DNA from: GSA-30 sp036568765 | GTDB taxonomy: Bacteria > Pseudomonadota > Gammaproteobacteria > Xanthomonadales > Rhodanobacteraceae | Length of the DNA: 52,847 nucleotides | Direction: 5' to 3' | Assembly: GCF_036568765.1 (NCBI RefSeq) | Contig: NZ_DATCRY010000130.1 | Location: 1-52,847, forward strand | Shown here: positions 49,649-52,847 of the stretch, in pieces | Position numbering within the stretch: the stretch's first letter is position 1 | How the letters are laid out: the number at the start of each line of letters is the position of its first letter | Position numbers and translations under genes: made by a program | Notes under the pieces: model-generated | Database searches by the model: none | The model's input: only the letters and a program-made list of their open reading frames with translations | What the model was told of the DNA's origin: nothing

Positions 49649-50890
49649 TTACGGTGCGGTATGTTGCATGGCCGGTATCGCCGCTTCCACCGCCGCCGGC
49701 AGAATGCGCCCGGAAGTCCACTGGACAAAAGCCTCGAGCGAGCAGGATTTGGCTGCCGCGCAAGGCCCGAACGCCAGCGGCATGTCGATCAGGCTATCGG
49801 CGCGGGCAAGATTCGCTTCGCGCAGCCCTTGCAATGTTGGCAACAGTGCATGCACGCGCACTGTGTAATGCCCTTTGTCTTCCCATAGCTGGAACACCAT
49901 CGCACCGCCAGGCGGGTAGTCGTCCGGCTGCGCGGCGCTATGCCATTGCGTACCGAGCAAGCCGCTGACTTGGGCAAGGTTGGTGTCGTGGCCGACCAAT
50001 ATAACCGCGCGCATGCTAGCGTCGGCCAGCGGCTGTACGTCGCCCTGTCGGCCAGCGGCAGCCTCGAGGGTGGCGACAATGTGTGCCAGCAGATTCGACG
50101 CGCTTCGCTGAGCCTGAGCCAACGGCTTCTTGCTGGCGGCGAACTGCAGGTTGTGCAGTTGGATCAGTTGCCCGATCGTTGCCGCACCGCCCCGCCCCCA
50201 GGCCACTCGATCGAGCGGCATGCCCTGCGCGTATTCCAGCATCAGGTTCTCGCTCAAGGAGCCGGCCGTCTTCATGGCCTTGGCCAGCGCCTCGGGTGCA
50301 ACCGATCCGTCGAGCAGAAGCTTGGTACCGGCGATTTCTGCCCCCTTGCGGCACGTTTCGCCGCGACAGCCGAGCAACACCTCTTGGAGAAGCTCCAACT
50401 GCGCCGGCGTTTTCGGCCACGTCGCCGCATCGTCGTCATCGCCATCCTTGCGCTGGAAGTGAAACAGACGATTGTCCTGCCCTTGCTCACGCGCCAGATA
50501 GCCGAGAGCGCAATCGCCGCCAAGGCCACGACCGAAGGCGGCCGCACTGTCGCGGTTGCGTGGCGTGCTATCTGCAACGATCAGGATATCCGCCACAGTA
50601 TCGCAGCGACCGTTCCACAGGCCACTGCTCGCGTAGCGCTCGCGATAACGTGCGCCCAACGACTGCATGCCTTGTGCGCCATGCTCTGTCAGGACGCCGG
50701 GGGCGACCGGCCACTCGGGCCAGGGCTGGCGCGAGTATTTGCCCAGGGCCTCAGGTGCGCTGGTCGGCGAACGCACGCCATGGCGCACCAGTACCACCTC
50801 GAGCTTGAGCGTACCCGCACTTGCAGCCCAGGCCAGCGACGGCGCAAGCGCCACCGCCAGCCAGAGCAGGCCTAGGCCAAGCCCGCGCAT
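49649..50890 (-). CDS. Histidine acid phosphatase (phytase/AppA-like)
   Basis: A protein of 413 residues. A signal peptide (GLGLLWLAVALAPSLAWA) precedes the catalytic RHGVRSP motif (VLVRHGVRSPT) and the distal proton-donor motif VGHDTN. Cys pairs (RCDTV, GCRGETCRKG, FGPCAAAKSC) suit periplasmic disulfides. This family releases phosphate from phytate, glucose-1-phosphate and other esters. The ATG shares its A with the stop of the TonB receptor (TGATG; a GTG one codon upstream is also possible), so it is translated right after the receptor, suggesting joint uptake and hydrolysis of an organophosphate such as phytate. Confidence 0.92.
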   Translation of the reverse strand: MRGLGLGLLWLAVALAPSLAWAASAGTLKLEVVLVRHGVRSPTSAPEALGKYSRQPWPEWPVAPGVLTEHGAQGMQSLGARYRERYASSGLWNGRCDTVADILIVADSTPRNRDSAAAFGRGLGGDCALGYLAREQGQDNRLFHFQRKDGDDDDAATWPKTPAQLELLQEVLLGCRGETCRKGAEIAGTKLLLDGSVAPEALAKAMKTAGSLSENLMLEYAQGMPLDRVAWGRGGAATIGQLIQLHNLQFAASKKPLAQAQRSASNLLAHIVATLEAAAGRQGDVQPLADASMRAVILVGHDTNLAQVSGLLGTQWHSAAQPDDYPPGGAMVFQLWEDKGHYTVRVHALLPTLQGLREANLARADSLIDMPLAFGPCAAAKSCSLEAFVQWTSGRILPAAVEAAIPAMQHTAP

Positions 50891-52847
50891 CACAACTTCA
50901 CCGACAGGTCGAGGAAGACGCCGCGGCCAGGCAGGCCGAAGAACAACGGCTCACCGCTGACCGACTGCGTGCCGGCATAGCTGGTGATCTTGTGCACGTT
51001 GAAGATATTGTTGACATCCACGCTGATCGAGAAGCCCTTGGTACCTGCCGGACCATGATCCGTACGATAGCCGAAGGCGCCGTCCATACTCATGTAGCCA
51101 CCGATGCGCTGGCTGTTGGCGAACACGGTATTACCGGCATTGTCAGTCGTGTTGTCCAGGCCGTACTGCTTGCCGACGAACTTGCTCATCAGTGAGCCGT
51201 AATAGCCCCGGTCGCTGCTGTACAGCAAGCCCAGTGTGCCGGTGACTTTCGGCGTACCGGCGATCTGCACGTCTGTATCGCGATAAGCCGCCTTGTTATA
51301 GCTGGCGTTTCCGTACAGGCTTAACGCGTGGGTCAGCGCGTAGGTCGCTTCGACTTCGGCCCCCTTGTAGATCGCGCCGCCGCCGTTGATGTAAACACTT
51401 TCGTTACCGTTGTCCGTGGCCACTGTGGTTTCGGCCAGCAGGTTGGAGAAACGAATGTAATAGACGTCCGCCCCGAAGGTGAACTGTCGCGACGCATAGG
51501 CGGTGCCGAGCTGGAAGTTGGTGGTCTGCTCCGGCTTGAGGCTATGCGACCCGTTGATCTCGATGACGTCGATCGGCGGCGCGAGGAAGCCCTTGGCGGC
51601 TTGCGCATACGCGCTCCACGAATCGCTGACCTGCTGGTGCAGGCTGATCGAGGGCAGCGTCGCATGATAGGTGGCTTCGGCGTTCGACGGTACCGGTGGC
51701 GACACTTTGTTAAGCAGCGCGTCGAGCGAGCGAGTCACTTCGGAATAGCGCACGCCCGGACTCAGCGTCGTGGTATCGGTGATCTTCCAGTCGTATTGCA
51801 CGTAGGGCTGGAAAGTGTCGGTGCGATCGTCCAGCTGGTAATTCTGCAATGGGCCGTATTTGGTGCCGGTGTACTGGTCGGTGCTCAGGTCCATCGGTAA
51901 CTGGTAACGCGCATCGAGCGAACGTTCCAACCATACACCCGTGCTCAGCGTGCCCGGTCCCAGGTCGCGCGCCAGGCGCAGTACGTCGCCGAAAGAATGG
52001 AAGCCCGAATCGGCCAGCTTGCCGGGCACATCGCCCTTGATCGTGCTGACCTTCTTGCCCGCGGCGTTGTAGAAGGTGACGCCGTTATCGGCCGGATCGT
52101 TGTCCGATGCATCCGTGGTCTTGCGCGACCAGTGATCGAAGGTATTGAGATAGACCTTGTTATCGACATTCCAGTCACCCAGACGACTGGTAAGGCCCAC
52201 ATAGGTAAAGCTCGAGTAGTAGGCGGCGTTGTTATAGCCCTTATAGGACTGCAGGGCCGGGTTGTCGGTCAAACCGTAGCGCCAGCCGAATTGGCCGATC
52301 TCATCCAGGGTCGCGCCCTGCACGGTGTTCTGGTGCTCGCGGTTGTAACTGGTGACGAAGGTCAGCGCGGTTTCGCCGCCCAGTTGCGTAATCGTCTTCA
52401 GAAAGATGTGTTCGCGCTTGTCGTCGGTACCTTTGAGGAAGGTGTCGCTCGCCTCCTTGGACACGTCGGCAAAAATCTTGGTGTGCGCGCCAATGGCTTC
52501 GTCGATGTTGACGCCGCCCGCGCGGGTATTCCAGCTGCCGACGGTGAGGTAAGGCGTGATGCCCGGCTCATCGCTCGGGTCGCGTGAGCGCAGACCCACC
52601 GTGCCGCCGAAGGTCGCGTTGCCAATGGTCGAACCGCCACCCGGACCGCGATCGACTTCGGCCTGGCCCAACACGTGATTGTTGAAGTACGCCGATGTGG
52701 TGTGATGCAGATCGCTGGCATCGCCGAACGGAATGCCATCGAAAGTGATATTGAACTGGCCGTCCTGGAAACCGCGAATGCTGATGCTTTCGTTCTTGCC
52801 CAGACCGGGGCCTTCCGGCGAGGACACGGTTACGCTCGGCGCGTACT
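50890..52847 (-). CDS. TonB-dependent outer-membrane receptor, N-terminus beyond window
   Basis: About 652 residues are visible and the gene continues past the right edge. The visible start is in the plug domain (NESISIRGFQDGQFNITFDG, then DRGPGGGSTIGNATFGGTVGL), followed by a long beta-barrel. The C-terminus ends GRGVFLDLSVKL with an aromatic-poor final strand. GNxxYNKAAYRD and DVNNIFN are common receptor blocks near the end. The coupling to a phytase-like phosphatase suggests import of phytate breakdown products or a metal-phytate complex. The TonB box, if any, is outside the window. Confidence 0.9.
   Translation of the reverse strand, partial: YAPSVTVSSPEGPGLGKNESISIRGFQDGQFNITFDGIPFGDASDLHHTTSAYFNNHVLGQAEVDRGPGGGSTIGNATFGGTVGLRSRDPSDEPGITPYLTVGSWNTRAGGVNIDEAIGAHTKIFADVSKEASDTFLKGTDDKREHIFLKTITQLGGETALTFVTSYNREHQNTVQGATLDEIGQFGWRYGLTDNPALQSYKGYNNAAYYSSFTYVGLTSRLGDWNVDNKVYLNTFDHWSRKTTDASDNDPADNGVTFYNAAGKKVSTIKGDVPGKLADSGFHSFGDVLRLARDLGPGTLSTGVWLERSLDARYQLPMDLSTDQYTGTKYGPLQNYQLDDRTDTFQPYVQYDWKITDTTTLSPGVRYSEVTRSLDALLNKVSPPVPSNAEATYHATLPSISLHQQVSDSWSAYAQAAKGFLAPPIDVIEINGSHSLKPEQTTNFQLGTAYASRQFTFGADVYYIRFSNLLAETTVATDNGNESVYINGGGAIYKGAEVEATYALTHALSLYGNASYNKAAYRDTDVQIAGTPKVTGTLGLLYSSDRGYYGSLMSKFVGKQYGLDNTTDNAGNTVFANSQRIGGYMSMDGAFGYRTDHGPAGTKGFSISVDVNNIFNVHKITSYAGTQSVSGEPLFFGLPGRGVFLDLSVKL

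Noticed and set aside
1..52847. tRNA, rRNA, CRISPR, IS element or prophage
   Set aside because: I looked for cloverleaf ends, rRNA cores, regular spacers, transposase motifs and phage genes and saw none.

Overview
The window is chromosomal DNA of high G+C content from a gammaproteobacterium, most likely Rhodanobacteraceae/Xanthomonadales (Dyella, Luteibacter, Frateuria or Rhodanobacter-like). This is inferred from the M61 peptidase, the phytase-like acid phosphatase paired with a TonB receptor, the short REP-like palindromes around GAAGCCAGGGGAG, and general gene style. No rRNA, tRNA, CRISPR array, transposase or integrase was seen.

Layout. (1) 1-2706: a BlaI/BlaR1-type repressor-sensor pair, cut by the window edge, and an exported M61 peptidase. 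(2) 2857-11918: a stress block with an Nramp Mn importer and Mn catalase, two KGG-repeat proteins, a YetF/DUF421 membrane protein, a cation diffusion facilitator, two SDR oxidoreductases, an isochorismatase-like hydrolase and a YciF-like protein. Together they recall the RpoS-dependent katN-yciGFE set of enteric bacteria. (3) 12085-15704: four tightly overlapping genes (GT2 glycosyltransferase, acyl-CoA dehydrogenase-like flavoprotein, PIG-L deacetylase, NodS-like methyltransferase) that look like a small glycolipid or lipo-aminosugar pathway. (4) 15929-27604, minus strand: a continuous operon actABCDEF, a small membrane protein, sco, and ctaC-D-E-F. It encodes an Alternative Complex III quinol dehydrogenase feeding a caa3-type, A2-class oxygen reductase, with nearly every junction a stop/start overlap. 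(5) 27716-39385: a flavodoxin-like reductase, phosphoketolase-acetate kinase operon, third KGG protein, SDR, pyruvate-oxidase-like ThDP enzyme, Zn alcohol/formaldehyde dehydrogenase, UdgX DNA-repair protein and a YdeP-like molybdoenzyme.

(6) 39476-43857: a patchwork of small membrane and orphan genes, a sirtuin lacking zinc cysteines, several REP-like palindromes, and a textbook sigma-54 promoter with an upstream palindrome driving a 47-residue secreted peptide, followed by a 2OG-Fe(II) dioxygenase and an AhpD-like protein. (7) 44045-52847: a GT39 membrane glycosyltransferase, an osmoprotectant-type ABC transporter whose second gene fuses binding protein and permease, a two-lobed aspartic-protease-like exported protein, and a histidine acid phosphatase (phytase-like) coupled to a TonB-dependent receptor cut by the right edge.

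How it fits together. Regions 2 and 5 combine peroxide removal, Mn supply, NAD(P)H-dependent oxidoreductases, DNA repair and NADH-independent ATP/acetate generation. Region 4 supplies a bc1-independent respiratory chain between them. Except for BlaI at the edge there is no recognisable transcription factor, so the block is probably controlled by a global regulator encoded elsewhere. Functions are assigned from motifs read by eye; no database search was possible.
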